Of a DNA stretch of 64,000 nucleotides, positions 1 to 8,401 are shown in pieces. Position 1 is the first letter of the stretch. Each line of letters opens with the position of its first letter. Where the stretch lies: positions 310,001 to 374,000 of the forward strand of contig JAXMCR010000003.1 of NCBI GenBank assembly GCA_046349255.1. The letters are read 5' to 3'. The DNA comes from DAIODI01 sp046349255. GTDB taxonomy: Bacteria; Pseudomonadota; Alphaproteobacteria; Rhizobiales; Aestuariivirgaceae. A program made the position numbers and the translations under genes. The notes under the pieces were generated by a model. It made no database searches and was not told the origin of the DNA. It saw nothing but the letters and a program-made list of their open reading frames with translations.

Positions 1-1267
1 TGGCCTGATCGAGGTCGCGGATGATGTCCGCCGGGTCCTCGATGCCGATCGACAGGCGCACCACGTCCGCGCCCGCGCCCGCGAGCTTCAGCTGCTCCGC
101 CGAAAGCTGGCTGTGCGTCGTGGACGCCGGATGGATGATCAGCGAGCGCGTGTCGCCCACGTTCGCAAGGTGCGACAGGAGCTTCACGTTCGACACCGTC
201 TTCACGCCGGCCTCGTAGCCGCCCTTGAGCCCGAAGGTGAACACCGCGCCGGCGCCCTTCGGCGCGTACTTCTTCATCAGCGCGTGCTGCGGATCGGAGG
301 GGAGGCCCGCGTAGTTCACCCACGCGACGCGCGGGTCCTTCTTCAGCCACTCCGCCACCTTCAGCGCGTTGTCGCAGTGGCGCTGCATGCGCAGGCTCAG
401 CGTCTCCATGCCGGTGAGGATGAGGAACGCGTTCATCGGCGCGATCGATGGCCCGAGGTCGCGCAAGCCGAGGACGCGGCAGGCGATCGCGAATGCGATG
501 TTGCCGAACGTCTCGTAGAGCCGCATGCCGTTGTAGGAGGCGTTCGGCTCCGTGAGCAGCGGGTACTTGCCGTCGCGGCTCCAGTCGAACGTGCCGCCGT
601 CGACGATGACGCCGCCCATCGAGTTGCCGTGGCCCGCCATGAACTTCGTCAGCGAGTGGACGACGATGTTGGCGCCATGGTCGATCGGCTTGCACAGGTA
701 GGGCGTCGCCAGCGTGTTGTCGACGATGAGAGGCACGCCCGCCTTGCGCGCGATCTGGGCGATCGCCGCGATGTCGGTGATGCGCCCGCCGGGGTTGGCG
801 ATCGACTCGATGAAGATCGCCTTGGTCTTCGGCGAGATCGCCTTCTCGAAGCTCGCCGGGTCGTTGGCGTCGGCCCACACGACGTGCCAGCCGAACGACT
901 TGAAGGAATGGTTGAACTGGTTGATCGACCCACCGTAGAGCTGGCGCGCCGCCACGAACTCGTCGCCCGGGTGCATCAGCGTGTGGAAGATGAGGAGCTG
1001 CGCCGCATGGCCGGAGGCGACGGCGAGCGCGGCCGTGCCGCCCTCGAGCGCGGCGACCTTGCCCTCGAGCACCGCCTGCGTCGGGTTCATGATGCGGGTG
1101 TAGATGTTCCCGAAGGCCCTGAGCGCGAAGAGGTCGGAGGCGTGCTGGGTGTCCTCGAACACGAACGACGTCGTCTGGTAGATCGGCGTGGCGCGCGCGC
1201 CGGTCGCCGGGTCGGGTTGGGCGCCTGCGTGAATGGACAGCGTGTCGAAGCCGTAATCGTCAGCCAT
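1..1267 (-). CDS. metY: O-acetylhomoserine aminocarboxypropyltransferase (partial, runs off left edge)
   Basis: This is a PLP-dependent Cys/Met-metabolism enzyme that makes homocysteine from O-acetylhomoserine and sulfide in the cytoplasm. About 422 residues are visible; the C-terminal end lies outside the window. The N-terminus reads FDTLSIHAGAQPD, typical of MetY, and the PLP-binding lysine is Lys208 in SLTKF. The start ATG at 1267 lies 29 bases after the stop of the CoA-binding gene, so it looks like the last visible gene of a leftward operon. The 29-base gap leaves no room for a SAM riboswitch. The family call is firm; substrate preference (O-acetyl rather than O-succinyl) is inferred from the overall MetY-like sequence. 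Confidence 0.93.
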   Translation of the reverse strand, partial: MADDYGFDTLSIHAGAQPDPATGARATPIYQTTSFVFEDTQHASDLFALRAFGNIYTRIMNPTQAVLEGKVAALEGGTAALAVASGHAAQLLIFHTLMHPGDEFVAARQLYGGSINQFNHSFKSFGWHVVWADANDPASFEKAISPKTKAIFIESIANPGGRITDIAAIAQIARKAGVPLIVDNTLATPYLCKPIDHGANIVVHSLTKFMAGHGNSMGGVIVDGGTFDWSRDGKYPLLTEPNASYNGMRLYETFGNIAFAIACRVLGLRDLGPSIAPMNAFLILTGMETLSLRMQRHCDNALKVAEWLKKDPRVAWVNYAGLPSDPQHALMKKYAPKGAGAVFTFGLKGGYEAGVKTVSNVKLLSHLANVGDTRSLIIHPASTTHSQLSAEQLKLAGAGADVVRLSIGIEDPADIIRDLDQA

Positions 1268-1296
1268 GATCCTCTCCCTGGGTCAAAACGGACGCC

Positions 1297-1833
1297 TTAC
1301 TTACGACGACCGGCGTCAATTCCCAAGCTCTGCATCCGGCCGGAGTCGTGGCGGGAGAGCCTCTGCGAGGAGATCATGCCGCTGTTGCCGCCGATCCAGG
1401 TCCACTCCCCGGAGTGCTTGCCGTACTCGATCTTGGTGCACCGGTTCATGACGACCCGTACGCCTTTCGCTTCGGCGAAGGCGGCTGCCGCGTCGTTGCG
1501 CACGCCGAGCTGCATCCAGATGACCTTGGGCAGGGGGTCGAGCTTCAGGGCCTCCTCGACCACGCCCATTGCCGCGTCGCTGTTGCGGAAGACGTCCACC
1601 ATGTCGATCGGCACCGGCACGTCGGCGAGTTTCGCGACGACCGTCTTTCCGAGGAGTTGCTGCCCCGCGATGCCCGGGTTCACGGCATAGGCGTCGAAGC
1701 CCTTGTCGGTGAGGTACTTGAGCACGAAGTACGACGGCCGGACCGGGTTGCTCGACGCGCCGACGACCGCGATCGTCTTCACGCCCACGAGGATGTCGCG
1801 GATGTAGTCGCTGTCGTAGGCGTCGTGGTTCAT
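1297..1833 (-). CDS. CoA-binding domain protein (YccU-like)
   Basis: This 178-residue cytoplasmic protein has the succinyl-CoA-ligase-type CoA-binding Rossmann fold. The motif IAVVGASSNPVRPSYFV near residue 21 and the C-terminal VVMNRCTKIEY (about residues 127-137) are characteristic of the small stand-alone CoA_binding_2 family. Its exact function is not established. The ATG at 1833 overlaps the stop of the upstream enoyl-CoA hydratase gene as ATGA, which suggests translational coupling. It sits between that gene and metY, an arrangement I recall from other Rhizobiales. Confidence 0.88.
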   Translation of the reverse strand: MNHDAYDSDYIRDILVGVKTIAVVGASSNPVRPSYFVLKYLTDKGFDAYAVNPGIAGQQLLGKTVVAKLADVPVPIDMVDVFRNSDAAMGVVEEALKLDPLPKVIWMQLGVRNDAAAAFAEAKGVRVVMNRCTKIEYGKHSGEWTWIGGNSGMISSQRLSRHDSGRMQSLGIDAGRRK

Positions 1834-2618
1834 CGGCCGCGGTCCGGCGACCCCTTGCGGTCGACGAACGCGGCGATGCCGTCCTGTGCTGCGGGCAGCG
1901 CCAGATTGTCCACGATGACGCCGGCGGCGTAGTCGTAGGCCGCCGCCTCGTCGAGTTCCGCCTGCCGGTAGAACGCGCGCTTGCCGAGCGCCAGCACCTC
2001 GGGCGACTTGGCGAGGAGGGTCGCTGCGATCTCGTCCGCCGTCGCCTCCACGGCGGTATCGGCGACCACCCGGTTGACGAGCCCCGCCGCGAGCGCCTCG
2101 GGCGCGGACATCAGCCGCCCCGTCGTCAGCAGGTCGAGGGCGAGCTTTTGCGGAACCGCGCGGCTCAGCGCCACCATCGGCGTCGAGCAGAACAGGCCGA
2201 CGTTGACGCCGTTCACGCCGAACCGGGCGCTTTCGCCCGCGACGGCGAGGTCGCAGGTAGCGACGAGCTGGCAGCCGGCCGCCGTCGCGACGCCGTTGAC
2301 GGCGGCGATGAAGGGCAGGGGAGAACGCCGGATCGCCAGCATCAGGTCCGAGCACGTGCGGAACAGGCGCTCATTGAACGCGCGGCCATGGTCCGCGTCG
2401 TTCATGTGCGCGCGGATCTCCGAAAGGTCATGTCCGGCGGAGAACGCGGGCGGCGCACCTTGCAGGACGACCACGCGCGTCGAGCCGTCCACTTCCGCCG
2501 CACGCACGGCATCGGCCAACGCGTGGAGCAGGTCGAGCGACAGCGCGTTGCGGCTCTGCGGACGGTTCAGCGTGAGGCGGAGGACGGCACCGGTCCGTTC
2601 CTTGACGAGTACGTCCAT
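1830..2618 (-). CDS. Enoyl-CoA hydratase/isomerase family protein
   Basis: This 262-residue crotonase-fold protein probably hydrates or isomerises an acyl-CoA. The oxyanion-hole segment FSAGHDLSE is near residue 60 and the second one, AAVNGVATAAGCQLVATCD, is near residue 105, both expected for the family. The glutamates used by classical hydratases are not obvious, so the reaction is not certain. Length is normal. It overlaps the CoA-binding gene by 4 bases at its 3' end and starts 4 bases after the stop of an upstream hypothetical gene, so it belongs to a leftward operon. Confidence 0.88.
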   Translation of the reverse strand: MDVLVKERTGAVLRLTLNRPQSRNALSLDLLHALADAVRAAEVDGSTRVVVLQGAPPAFSAGHDLSEIRAHMNDADHGRAFNERLFRTCSDLMLAIRRSPLPFIAAVNGVATAAGCQLVATCDLAVAGESARFGVNGVNVGLFCSTPMVALSRAVPQKLALDLLTTGRLMSAPEALAAGLVNRVVADTAVEATADEIAATLLAKSPEVLALGKRAFYRQAELDEAAAYDYAAGVIVDNLALPAAQDGIAAFVDRKGSPDRGR

Positions 2619-2622
2619 CGGC

Positions 2623-3336
2623 TCAGTCCGTTTCCTGTGTGAGGAGCTTCAACTTCGCATCGTAGCCGGGGTCGGCGATCAGGTCGCGGATGATCTTCTT
2701 GTTGTTCTCCGACGGGATCATCGACAGGAGGCTTTCGGTGATCTTCTTGCGCGCCTCGTCGGTGAGCGTCGAGTCGTTCTTCAGATCCTCGATCTGCTTC
2801 TTGATCTCTTCTTCCTGGTTCTCCGCTACCGCGCTGTAGGCGATGCTCACCGTGGTGATGGCCGTGTTCCATTCATCGACGTTGGCGAAGCCGAACGTCT
2901 TGATGTCGGCGTCGAACTTCTTGCCCGCGTCCGTCTGGCTGACGAAGTCGTCGAGCGAGGAATAGTTCTCGATGTCGGTGTCCTTGTACTTGTCCTTCAC
3001 CAGCGCGAACGCGTCGAGCGCACGCTTGGCGACCTGATCCGACAGTTCGATGGTGTCGACCGGCTGCGCGTCCTCGACGTCGGGCGGCTGGTCCGTCGGC
3101 GTGAACTGGTCGGAGGGAAGATCCGTCTGCGGATCGGTCTCGCCCGGTGCGCCGCTCGCGCCGGGGACCGGCAGGCCGGGATTGCCGCCCCTCGGCAGGA
3201 TCGTGCCCGGCTCCCCCTCGTTCTGCTGAATTCGCATTTGATCCTTCGCGCCGGGCAGGGCAAACAGCGGGCCGGAGCCTGCCCCCGCGAAGAGGGCGAG
3301 CACGATAGCGCCGATGGTAGAGTTCCTGAGCCCCAT
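2623..3336 (-). CDS. Hypothetical exported protein with acidic/proline-rich linker
   Basis: I do not recognise a family. The 237-residue product begins MGLRNSTIGAIVLALFAGAG, which looks like a signal peptide or N-terminal membrane anchor. A low-complexity segment rich in Pro, Gly, Asp and Thr follows (about residues 45-95), and then a charged helical C-terminal region with DEARKKITESLLSM. The ATG at 3336 was preferred over in-frame starts at 3366 and 3477 because the signal sequence then begins at residue 1; a weak CAGG lies upstream. The stop is 4 bases before the enoyl-CoA hydratase start. A periplasmic location is inferred. Confidence 0.7.
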   Translation of the reverse strand: MGLRNSTIGAIVLALFAGAGSGPLFALPGAKDQMRIQQNEGEPGTILPRGGNPGLPVPGASGAPGETDPQTDLPSDQFTPTDQPPDVEDAQPVDTIELSDQVAKRALDAFALVKDKYKDTDIENYSSLDDFVSQTDAGKKFDADIKTFGFANVDEWNTAITTVSIAYSAVAENQEEEIKKQIEDLKNDSTLTDEARKKITESLLSMIPSENNKKIIRDLIADPGYDAKLKLLTQETD

Positions 3337-3443
3337 GAAGGACCTGTCGTGAACGGGACGAACCATACTTAGGAAACCGGGCGGTAACACTGCAAGCCGT
3401 GAATCGGCCGGAAAACACGCAAGGTTAGTGGGATATTCGATCA

Positions 3444-3899
3444 ATGACAGCGCACCGCGCGCCGCTTTGGGATGCATCGACGGTTAGAGACTTCCTACGG
3501 CGCGAGTTCCCCCAGGAGTTCGGCAAAGGCCATTACGAGATCGCCAAGCTCACGCGCTCCTCGATCGACATGGTGCTGCATGCCTCCGACCACCACCTGC
3601 GGCCCGGCGGCACGGTCTCAGGGCCCTCCGTCATGGCGCTGATGGACTGCGCCGCCTACGCCCTCCTGATCGGCCGCCACGGCGAAACGGGAAAGCTCGC
3701 CGTCACGACCGGCATGTCCCTGAGCTTCCTGCGCAAGAGCGGACCGGGCCAGCTCCACTGCTCGATCGAGTTCCTGAAGGAGGGGCGCACCCTGACGGTC
3801 GTCGACGCGCGGGTCTGGAACGCGGACCGCACGAAGCTCCTCGCGCACGGCGAATTCACCTATCACCTGGATCTCTGGGAGGAGGACACGGTAACATGA
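3444..3899 (+). CDS. PaaI-family hotdog thioesterase
   Basis: This 151-residue protein has the hotdog fold of PaaI/YbgC-like acyl-CoA thioesterases. The segment RPGGTVSGPSVMALMDCAAY (about residues 53-72) carries the conserved glycine-rich turn and the acidic catalytic position on the central helix. SLSFLRKSGPG forms the following strand. The substrate is unknown. It is divergent from the leftward operon; its 5' end does not overlap the chosen start of that operon. It is followed by rplM, the usual order in Rhizobiales. Its last codons and stop fall inside a perfect inverted repeat at 3886-3907. Confidence 0.85.
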   Translation: MTAHRAPLWDASTVRDFLRREFPQEFGKGHYEIAKLTRSSIDMVLHASDHHLRPGGTVSGPSVMALMDCAAYALLIGRHGETGKLAVTTGMSLSFLRKSGPGQLHCSIEFLKEGRTLTVVDARVWNADRTKLLAHGEFTYHLDLWEEDTVT

Positions 3900-3928
3900 T
3901 ACCGTGTTTGCGGTATTATTATACCGCA
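3886..3928. promoter_or_regulatory. Two adjacent perfect inverted repeats upstream of rplM
   Basis: The first repeat is ACACGGTA (3886-3893), a 6-base gap and TACCGTGT (3900-3907). The second is TGCGGTAT (3909-3916), a 4-base loop and ATACCGCA (3921-3928). Both share a CGGTA/TACCG core. They span the thioesterase stop codon and lie 33 bases or more before the rplM promoter. They could be a dimeric regulator's tandem operator or two RNA hairpins. A terminator is less likely because no T-run follows directly. Confidence 0.55.
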
Positions 3929-3960
3929 GAGCTAAATACCTTGTTTTTCTCGGTTTTCGG

Positions 3961-3989
3961 TTGACGGAATTCGCTTGAGCCGGTATCTC
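3961..3989 (+). promoter_or_regulatory. Sigma-70-type promoter for rplM-rpsI
   Basis: TTGACG at 3961-3966 and TATCTC at 3984-3989 are separated by exactly 17 bases. This would give a leader of roughly 50 bases before the rplM start, in a position appropriate for ribosomal protein genes. Confidence 0.6.
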
Positions 3990-4047
3990 CACCGCCATTC
4001 GGTGGCCATCGTTCAAGGCCGCCGTCGTCGTTTCAAGGAACAGCCTC

Positions 4048-4512
4048 ATGAAAACCTACTCCGCTCGGCCCAGCGAGGTCGAAAAGAAATGGGTGCTGAT
4101 CGATGCAGACGGGCTGGTGGTGGGCCGGGCGGCCGCCATCATCGCAGGGCGTCTGCGCGGCAAGCATCGCGCGATCTTCACCCCGCACATCGACACCGGT
4201 GACAACGTGGTGGTGATCAACGCCGAGAAGGTCGTGCTCACCGGCAACAAGCGCAAGAACAAGACCTACTACTGGCACACCGGCCATCCGGGCGGCATCA
4301 AGGAGCGCAAGGCGCACCAGGTGCTCGACGGCCGCTATCCCGAGCGCGTGCTCGAGGCCGCCGTGCGACGCATGATGCCGGGCGGTCCGCTGACGCGCCA
4401 GCAGCTCACCAACCTCCGCATCTACCGCGGCGCCGCCCATCCGCACGAGGCCCAGAAGCCGGAAGTGCTGGATATCAAGGCGATGAACACCAAGAACTCC
4501 CTGAGGGCTTGA
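4048..4512 (+). CDS. rplM: 50S ribosomal protein L13
   Basis: The 154-residue product is ribosomal protein L13, an early-assembly protein of the large subunit. It starts MKTYSARPSEVEKKW and contains the conserved VVGRAAAIIAGRLRGK and the TYYWHTGHPGG stretch typical of L13. Length matches the family. The start has a clear upstream AAGGAAC-type ribosome-binding site. It is followed immediately by rpsI, as in almost all bacteria, with which it forms one transcript ending at the terminator near 5033. Confidence 0.98.
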   Translation: MKTYSARPSEVEKKWVLIDADGLVVGRAAAIIAGRLRGKHRAIFTPHIDTGDNVVVINAEKVVLTGNKRKNKTYYWHTGHPGGIKERKAHQVLDGRYPERVLEAAVRRMMPGGPLTRQQLTNLRIYRGAAHPHEAQKPEVLDIKAMNTKNSLRA

Positions 4513-4517
4513 ACCAG

Positions 4518-5003
4518 ATGGCCGAACAGCAGACGACACTGAGCAACCTCGGCGCGGCCCTGGGCACCACGCCCGCCGCCGCCAACGCGCAGCCGCCGAA
4601 GCCCAAGCTCGACGCCAAGGGCCGCGCCTACGCCACCGGCAAGCGCAAGAACGCGGTCGCCCGCGTGTGGATCAAGCGTGGCCGCGGCAAGATCACGGTC
4701 AACGATAAGGCGTTCGAGGTGTTCTTCGCGCGCCCGACGCTGCGGATGCTGATCGAGCAGCCGCTGAAGGCGACGAACCGCATGGACCAGCTCGACGTGG
4801 TGTGCACCGTGACGGGCGGCGGCCTGTCGGGTCAGGCCGGCGCGGTACGCCACGGCCTCGCCCGTGCGCTCACATACTTCGAGCCGGACCTGCGCGCCGT
4901 GCTCAAGAAGGGCGGCTTCCTCACCCGCGACTCGCGCGTCGTCGAGCGCAAGAAGTACGGCCGCGCCAAGGCCCGCCGCAGCTTCCAGTTCTCGAAGCGC
5001 TAA
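4518..5003 (+). CDS. rpsI: 30S ribosomal protein S9
   Basis: The 161-residue product is ribosomal protein S9. It carries an alphaproteobacterial N-terminal extension of about 35 residues before YATGKRKNAVARVW, the GGLSGQAGAVRHGLARAL core, and the conserved C-terminal FQFSKR tail that reaches the P-site. I chose the ATG at 4518 over the in-frame TTG at 4509 because the GAGGG at 4503-4507 is 10 bases from the ATG but only 1 base from the TTG. The L13 stop lies just upstream (4510-4512). Confidence 0.97.
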   Translation: MAEQQTTLSNLGAALGTTPAAANAQPPKPKLDAKGRAYATGKRKNAVARVWIKRGRGKITVNDKAFEVFFARPTLRMLIEQPLKATNRMDQLDVVCTVTGGGLSGQAGAVRHGLARALTYFEPDLRAVLKKGGFLTRDSRVVERKKYGRAKARRSFQFSKR

Positions 5004-5032
5004 AGCGAAGCAAAAAGATATCGTTTCTTTTC

Positions 5033-5069
5033 AAGGGGCTGTGCGATTGCACGGCCCCTTTGTCTTGTT
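5033..5069 (+). terminator. Rho-independent terminator after rpsI
   Basis: A 12-base-pair stem, AAGGGGCTGTGC with GCACGGCCCCTT, has one G-T pair, a GATT loop, and a following T-rich TGTCTTGTT. It lies 29 bases after the rpsI stop. Confidence 0.85.
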
Positions 5070-5177
5070 GACAACCGCTTGGCAAGCACTTGTTACCGTT
5101 CAGCGTTCGATTGGCAGGGTAGTAGGTTTGCCAAGGACCATCCGGGTGCCTTGAAAGCTTGTTGATGGGGGGCTGCA

Positions 5178-6044
5178 TTGGAATACCGGAATCCGACTGT
5201 GCCGCCGTGGTTGCGTATTCTGCAATGGCCGCTCGCCCGGCTTGTCGTGCTCGGCGGCATCCTCTTCTACATGATGATGATGGCCGAGAGTAACTTGGCC
5301 AGGTTCAAGAGCGATCCTCCTCTGTCGATCGCGGCCGCGATCGCGATGGGGTTGCTGGCGACGGCCGTCTACGTCGGCTACGGGCGGCTGATCGAACGTC
5401 GCACGGTCAGCGAACTCTCCCTGCCGGGCAGCGTTCGGGAGTGCGCTGCCGGAGCCTTGCTGGGCGCAGGTCTCTACACGGCGTGCGTGCTGATCCTGAT
5501 GATCCTTGGCGTGTATCGCGTCGACGGGTTGAACGCATGGACCTTCCTGATCCCAGGCATTGCAATGGCCTTGAAGGCCGGGATTTTCGAGGAGCTGGTG
5601 TTTCGCGGCGTACTGTTCCGGTCTGTCGAAGACATGTTCGGCAGCTGGATTTCGATCGTCGTCTCGTCGCTCGTCTTCGGCCTCCTGCATCTCTTCAATC
5701 CTGAAGGAACGATCGCCGGTGGCGTCTTCATCAGCATAGAGGCTGGCCTCTTGCTGGCCGCCGCCTATCTGGCAACGCGCCGCCTCTGGATCTGCTTCGG
5801 CTTTCACGCGGCTTGGAACTATGTCCAATCGGCCGTTTACTCCGGGGTCGTGTCCGGCAGCGTCAATGAACCCGGCCTGATCCGGGATACTATTCAGGGC
5901 CCCGATCTCTTGACGGGTGGCAGCTTCGGCATGGAGCAGTCCGTGATCGCGCTCGTGCTGTGCACCACCGCTGGCATCATCCTGCTGATCATCGCCGCCC
6001 GTCGAGGCCACATTGTCCCGGCGCCCTGGAAGCGCCAAGTCTGA
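5178..6044 (+). CDS. CPBP-family intramembrane metalloprotease
   Basis: This 288-residue multi-pass inner-membrane protein belongs to the CPBP/Rce1-like family of intramembrane proteases. It shows the family motifs: EELVFRG near residue 138, a histidine in LLHLFNPEG near residue 173, and FHAAWNY near residue 213. At least six hydrophobic segments are visible. The start is a TTG at 5178 preceded by a GGGGGG-rich ribosome-binding site; the next ATG would remove the first membrane segment. The physiological substrate is unknown. It is the first gene of the accessory block between rpsI and argC. Confidence 0.85.
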   Translation: MEYRNPTVPPWLRILQWPLARLVVLGGILFYMMMMAESNLARFKSDPPLSIAAAIAMGLLATAVYVGYGRLIERRTVSELSLPGSVRECAAGALLGAGLYTACVLILMILGVYRVDGLNAWTFLIPGIAMALKAGIFEELVFRGVLFRSVEDMFGSWISIVVSSLVFGLLHLFNPEGTIAGGVFISIEAGLLLAAAYLATRRLWICFGFHAAWNYVQSAVYSGVVSGSVNEPGLIRDTIQGPDLLTGGSFGMEQSVIALVLCTTAGIILLIIAARRGHIVPAPWKRQV

Positions 6045-6220
6045 GGATGGTGGCACAAGCCGCTGCATCGGGGTCGCACCATCCGGGCACGGCCATTTTT
6101 TCTGCATGCGTCCAAGTGCGGCGAAAAGTCGGCGACAGGCAGGCGCATTCGCGATTGCGCGACGCGGGGTCACAGGCGTATTTCTGATCACGGTTTCGTG
6201 ATCAACCCCTGGAGGAACAG

Positions 6221-6430
6221 ATGGGACGGTCTATCGCGATCTTGGCGTGCGTACTGCTGGCGGTTTCGGCGACGACGGCCGACGCCAAGTCGAAGGGCGG
6301 TGCGAAGCATGGCAACACACCGGCGGTCCAGACGACCACCGCGAAGCCCGGTGCGCCGAAGTACACGTGCTACGACAACGGCAGCAAGTGCGGGAACTGG
6401 ACGCAGCCTTCCGTGGCCAAGAAGGCCTGA
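6221..6430 (+). CDS. Small secreted protein with Cys pair
   Basis: This 69-residue precursor starts MGRSIAILACVLLAVSATTADA, a good Sec signal peptide with cleavage probably after ADA. The mature part is about 47 residues, rich in Lys, Thr and Gly, with two cysteines in TCYDNGSKCG that could form a disulfide. I recognise no family. A GGAGG ribosome-binding site precedes the ATG, and a strong terminator follows 30 bases after the stop. Together these support a real, separately transcribed gene. Confidence 0.7.
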   Translation: MGRSIAILACVLLAVSATTADAKSKGGAKHGNTPAVQTTTAKPGAPKYTCYDNGSKCGNWTQPSVAKKA

Positions 6431-6462
6431 CGGCAAGTCTCGGATCTCGCCATGAGCGAACG

Positions 6463-6492
6463 GGGCCCGCCAATGCGCGGGCCCTTTGTTTT
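6463..6492 (+). terminator. Rho-independent terminator
   Basis: GGGCCCGC (6463-6470) pairs perfectly with GCGGGCCC (6477-6484) around a 6-base loop and is followed by TTTGTTTT. It ends the small secreted-protein gene. Confidence 0.85.
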
Positions 6493-6562
6493 CAAGTTCA
6501 GGGGAGTTCCTCCCGAGCCGGCTAAAGGCTTGCGCCGTCCCGCTCCCAAGGCCTGGAGCCCG

Positions 6563-7186
6563 TTAGACCTTTCCGTACTCCCGCACGAGCGACGCCATGT
6601 CGGCCGCGTCTGCGGCGAGACCCTCGGCGACGCCGCGGCGGTCGGCCTCGGGGCGGTTCTGGCTCACCTTCCACTTGCCCTCGATCGCGGCGATTTCGAT
6701 TTCCACCCCGACGATCCCGCGCAGCTGGCTCTCGATATAGGGCCGCGGCGCATCGCTCACCGCCCACGCATGCGCCCGGTGCGTCTCATGTTCGTCCGTC
6801 AGCGCTTCGACCTGCCGGTCGAGCCAGGCCGCATCCGCATGGACGCGCGCGATGCCGCGCGCCTGCACCATCGCGTAGTTCCAGGTGGGCACCACCTTGC
6901 CGGTTTCGCGCTTCGTCTCGTAGAACGACGGGCTCACGTAGGTCTGCGGCCCCTGGAACACGACGAGCACGCGCTGCCCGTCAAGCGTCTGCCACTGCGT
7001 GTTGGCGCGCGCCATGTGGGCATGGAGCGTACCGAACGGTCCCGCATCCCGCTTCAGGATGAACGGCAGGCCGTTGGCGAGCGGACCGTCCGGACCTACG
7101 GAGACCAGGAGTCCGAACGGGTGGCTTTCGATCAGCGCGTGCTGCACCTCGAGCCGGTCTTCGCGGTGATGGGCGGGCTGGTACAT
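6563..7186 (-). CDS. FMN-binding negative transcriptional regulator, PaiB family
   Basis: The 207-residue product begins MYQPAHHRED and continues HPFGLLVSVGPDGPLANGLPF, the typical PaiB/FMN-binding split-barrel start. TWNYAMVQARG (about residues 106-116) and the C-terminal KWKVSQNRPEADRRGV segment are also characteristic. PaiB proteins are described as repressors of sporulation and degradative genes in Bacillus; the role in Proteobacteria is unclear. The ORF is open further upstream, but the ATG at 7186 gives the conserved N-terminus. It follows the SDR gene on the same strand with a 70-base gap. Confidence 0.88.
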   Translation of the reverse strand: MYQPAHHREDRLEVQHALIESHPFGLLVSVGPDGPLANGLPFILKRDAGPFGTLHAHMARANTQWQTLDGQRVLVVFQGPQTYVSPSFYETKRETGKVVPTWNYAMVQARGIARVHADAAWLDRQVEALTDEHETHRAHAWAVSDAPRPYIESQLRGIVGVEIEIAAIEGKWKVSQNRPEADRRGVAEGLAADAADMASLVREYGKV

Positions 7187-7256
7187 GGCGCGTGCAGTAT
7201 GGCCCGCACCGGTCAGGGTCAAGCGCGATCGCGCGGCATCTGCTGCGCGAACCGCG

Positions 7257-8237
7257 CTACGGCTGACCCTGGCCGCCGCCCGCGCCGTAGATGTTCCCGG
7301 TCGTGTAGCTGCCGTCGTTTTCGGCAAGCCTGACGTAGATGCCGGCAAGCTCCGCCGGCTGGCCCGGGCGGCCGAGCGGCGACGTCGACCCGAATGTCTC
7401 GACCTTCTCCTGCGTCGCGCCGCCCGAGATCTGGAGCGGCGTCCATATCGGGCCGGGTGCGACGCCGTTGACGCGGATGCCCTTACTGGCGAGCTGCTTT
7501 GCCAGCGACTTCACGTAGTTCATCGTCGCGGCCTTCGTCTGCGCGTAGTCGTAAAGGTCGGCAGAGGGATCGTACGCCTGCTCGGACGCCGTCGCGATGA
7601 TCGTCGCGCCCGGTTTCAGGTGCGGCAGCGCTGCCTTGATGATCCAGAACGGGGCATAGACGTTCGTCTTCATCGTCGAGTCGAAGTCGGCGCTCGATAC
7701 ATCGAGGATCGACGGCCGTGCCTGCTGGCGGGCGGCGTTCATCACCAGGAAGTCGAGCCCGCCAAGCTCCGCCAGCGCGTCCTGCACCAGCTTCGTGCAG
7801 AACGCCTCCTCGCGCAGGTCGCCAGGAAGGGCCGCCGCCTTCCGGCCCGCGGCTTTGACCAGCTGCACGACCTCGGCCGCATCGGGTTCTTCTGAAGGAA
7901 AGTAGTTGATGGCCACGTCGCAGCCCTCGCGAGCGAAGGCGATGGCCGTGGCGCGTCCCATCCCGGAATCGCCGCCGGTGATCAGCGCCTTGCGTCCGCC
8001 AAGGCGGTTCGACCCCACGTAGCTTTCCTCGCCGTGGTCGGGTTTCGGCTGCATTTGGCCTGCAAGCCCAGGCCACGGCTGCTCCTGGCGCGGGAACGGG
8101 GGCTTCGGATACTTGTTGCGCGGATCCTCGAGCCCCATGTCGGAGCGCGCCGCCGCATCTGCCGTACCGCCAGAACCAGCCACGGCCGCGGCGGCCGTTG
8201 CTGTCGCCGCCGCCATCATCTCGCGTCGCGTCGTCAT
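7257..8237 (-). CDS. SDR-family oxidoreductase with Tat-like signal
   Basis: This 326-residue short-chain dehydrogenase has the NAD(P)-binding motif GGDSGMGRA, the NAA motif, and a YAQTK catalytic Tyr/Lys pair. It resembles the YhdF/YhxD/GsiB-type general-stress SDRs, with the usual long N-terminal lead containing FPRQEQPWPGL. Before this is MTTRREMMAAATATAAAAVAG, an RR pair followed by a hydrophobic stretch, which looks like a Tat signal. The ATG at 8237 has a GGAG ribosome-binding site. The substrate is unknown. It is divergent from the DJ-1/PfpI gene; both may respond to stress. Confidence 0.85.
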   Translation of the reverse strand: MTTRREMMAAATATAAAAVAGSGGTADAAARSDMGLEDPRNKYPKPPFPRQEQPWPGLAGQMQPKPDHGEESYVGSNRLGGRKALITGGDSGMGRATAIAFAREGCDVAINYFPSEEPDAAEVVQLVKAAGRKAAALPGDLREEAFCTKLVQDALAELGGLDFLVMNAARQQARPSILDVSSADFDSTMKTNVYAPFWIIKAALPHLKPGATIIATASEQAYDPSADLYDYAQTKAATMNYVKSLAKQLASKGIRVNGVAPGPIWTPLQISGGATQEKVETFGSTSPLGRPGQPAELAGIYVRLAENDGSYTTGNIYGAGGGQGQP

Positions 8238-8401
8238 CGTGTGTCTCCTGCAGCTGGCGGTTTTCGCTCGCGCCGTCGCAGGGCCAACGCGCGCTCCTTC
8301 CGCCCGTTCCGCCGCATCGCGGGATGAATGCGGCGCGGCCTGAACCAACGGCCGCGTGGCGAGTTCAGGAGGTCGACGGATAAAGAGAAGGAGCACCCCA
8401 C

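Noticed and set aside
1268..1296. SAM riboswitch before metY
   Set aside because: Only 29 bases separate metY from the upstream gene; no space for a SAM-II or other riboswitch.
113..1690. 525-residue plus-strand ORF opposite metY and the CoA-binding gene
   Set aside because: It is Arg/Val-rich with no recognisable motif and lies fully antisense to well-supported genes; it is a GC-rich shadow frame.
3900..3935. Rho-independent terminator of the thioesterase gene
   Set aside because: The stems are perfect but no T-run follows within a suitable distance; an operator or leader structure is more likely.
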